DNA of 64,000 nucleotides from Xanthomonas maliensis (GTDB lineage Bacteria; Pseudomonadota; Gammaproteobacteria; Xanthomonadales; Xanthomonadaceae): NCBI RefSeq assembly GCF_009192945.1, contig NZ_NSET01000004.1, positions 1 to 64,000 of the forward strand, read 5' to 3'. Shown piece by piece: positions 63,596 to 64,000 of this stretch (position 1 is its first letter; each line of letters starts with the position of its first letter). The notes under the pieces were generated by a model. It saw only the letters and a program-made list of their open reading frames with translations, ran no database searches and was not told where the DNA came from. The position numbers and the translations under genes were made by a program.

Positions 63596-64000
63596 TCAGC
63601 GCCCGTATTGAAGAAACCAGCTGGCCGCGCCGATCACGCCCAGCTGGCCATGCTCGACGATGCGCACCGGCACCTGCGCCAGCGCCGGACGCAGCGTGCC
63701 CTTGTCGAGCAATCGCTCGACGAAGGAACTGCGGGCGATGAAGTCGGCGATCTGCGGCAGGAAGCCACCCGCCAAGTAGACGCCGCTGCGAATGCCGTAC
63801 AGCAGCATCATGTCGCCGACGACGCTTCCCAGAAAACCGCAGAACGTCTGCAAGGCCTCGACCGCCAGCGGATCGCTGCCGGCGATGGCCGCGGCAGTGA
63901 CCTCGGCAGGCGTGGCATGCACGACGGCGGCGCGACGCAAGTGGGCCAGGGTCGTGTAGAGATTGAGCAAGCCGGGGCCGGACAGCAGGTGTTCGGTGCC
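63596..64000 (-). CDS. glk: Glucokinase, C-terminal part (5' end outside window)
   Basis: The visible 134 codons start (reading into the window) with EHLLSGPGLLNLY, the family's conserved loop. Next come FCGFLGSVVGDMMLLYG, then GVYLAGGFLPQ and the C-terminal GQLGVIGAASWFLQ. This is the Glk family (not ROK), which phosphorylates glucose at the entry to the Entner-Doudoroff pathway. The start and ATP-binding N-terminus are outside the window. Confidence 0.93.
   Translation of the reverse strand, partial: GTEHLLSGPGLLNLYTTLAHLRRAAVVHATPAEVTAAAIAGSDPLAVEALQTFCGFLGSVVGDMMLLYGIRSGVYLAGGFLPQIADFIARSSFVERLLDKGTLRPALAQVPVRIVEHGQLGVIGAASWFLQYGR

Overview
The window reads as chromosomal DNA of a high-GC gammaproteobacterium of the family Xanthomonadaceae, most likely Xanthomonas or a close relative. 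The basis is the gene content: a metX-metB-homoserine dehydrogenase operon behind a SAM-I riboswitch, a long TonB-dependent receptor, a KA-rich histone H1-like protein, a membrane-anchored FadE, YceI/cytochrome b561 genes, and many TAGAAT-type -10 boxes very close to start codons. No rRNA, tRNA, CRISPR array, prophage or intact IS element was seen.

Layout. Positions 1-6000 (+) are an accessory locus: the tail of a Pro/Ala-rich protein, a RebB (R-body) protein, two unrecognised proteins, a Nudix protein with a large insert, a DUF1906 glycoside-hydrolase-like protein and a 594-residue protein with a nucleotidyltransferase-like motif. A convergent gene (6283-7977, -) encodes a regulator that joins a decayed NtrC-type AAA+ module to an AraC DNA-binding domain. 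An MdtD-like drug exporter follows. Positions 10350-21186 (-) hold three consecutive beta-propeller hybrid histidine kinases of the same architecture. Divergent to them are yceI - cytochrome b561 - yceI, then a cold-shock/Excalibur fusion, a glutaredoxin-like protein, sdaA and a secreted alpha/beta hydrolase.

Positions 27105-30692 (-) are the methionine branch operon metX-metB-hom, with promoter, palindrome and SAM-I riboswitch. From 30750 to 39449 are cell-envelope and translation genes: an M23 peptidase, prfC, a PAQR/hemolysin III protein, an AsmA-like protein, mtgA - glycosyltransferase - CBS, and hslO. Next come a secreted beta-rich protein and a TonB-dependent receptor (-), then a fatty-acid degradation unit: a TetR regulator divergent from an alpha/beta hydrolase - fadE operon, with repeated CCATAC-N6-GTATGG sites in the promoter region.

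Positions 48721-52445 hold a DUF1304 protein, an NTP/NDP-exchanger-like carrier and a secreted serine hydrolase. A gene-poor stretch (52446-55382) contains one copy of a ~150-bp repeat element, the H1-like gene and a T-tract-rich spacer. The end of the window is housekeeping: gcvT-gcvH, the SPFH/NfeD pair, ynfA-mazG, nudE-cysQ, bioA-rsmE, a second copy of the repeat element directly after rsmE, and the 3' part of glk.

The strongest candidates for something little described are the Reb locus with its unusual enzyme set and hybrid regulator, the ~150-bp repeat, and the T-tract spacer upstream of the H1-like gene. All functional statements come from reading motifs by eye; no database search was run.
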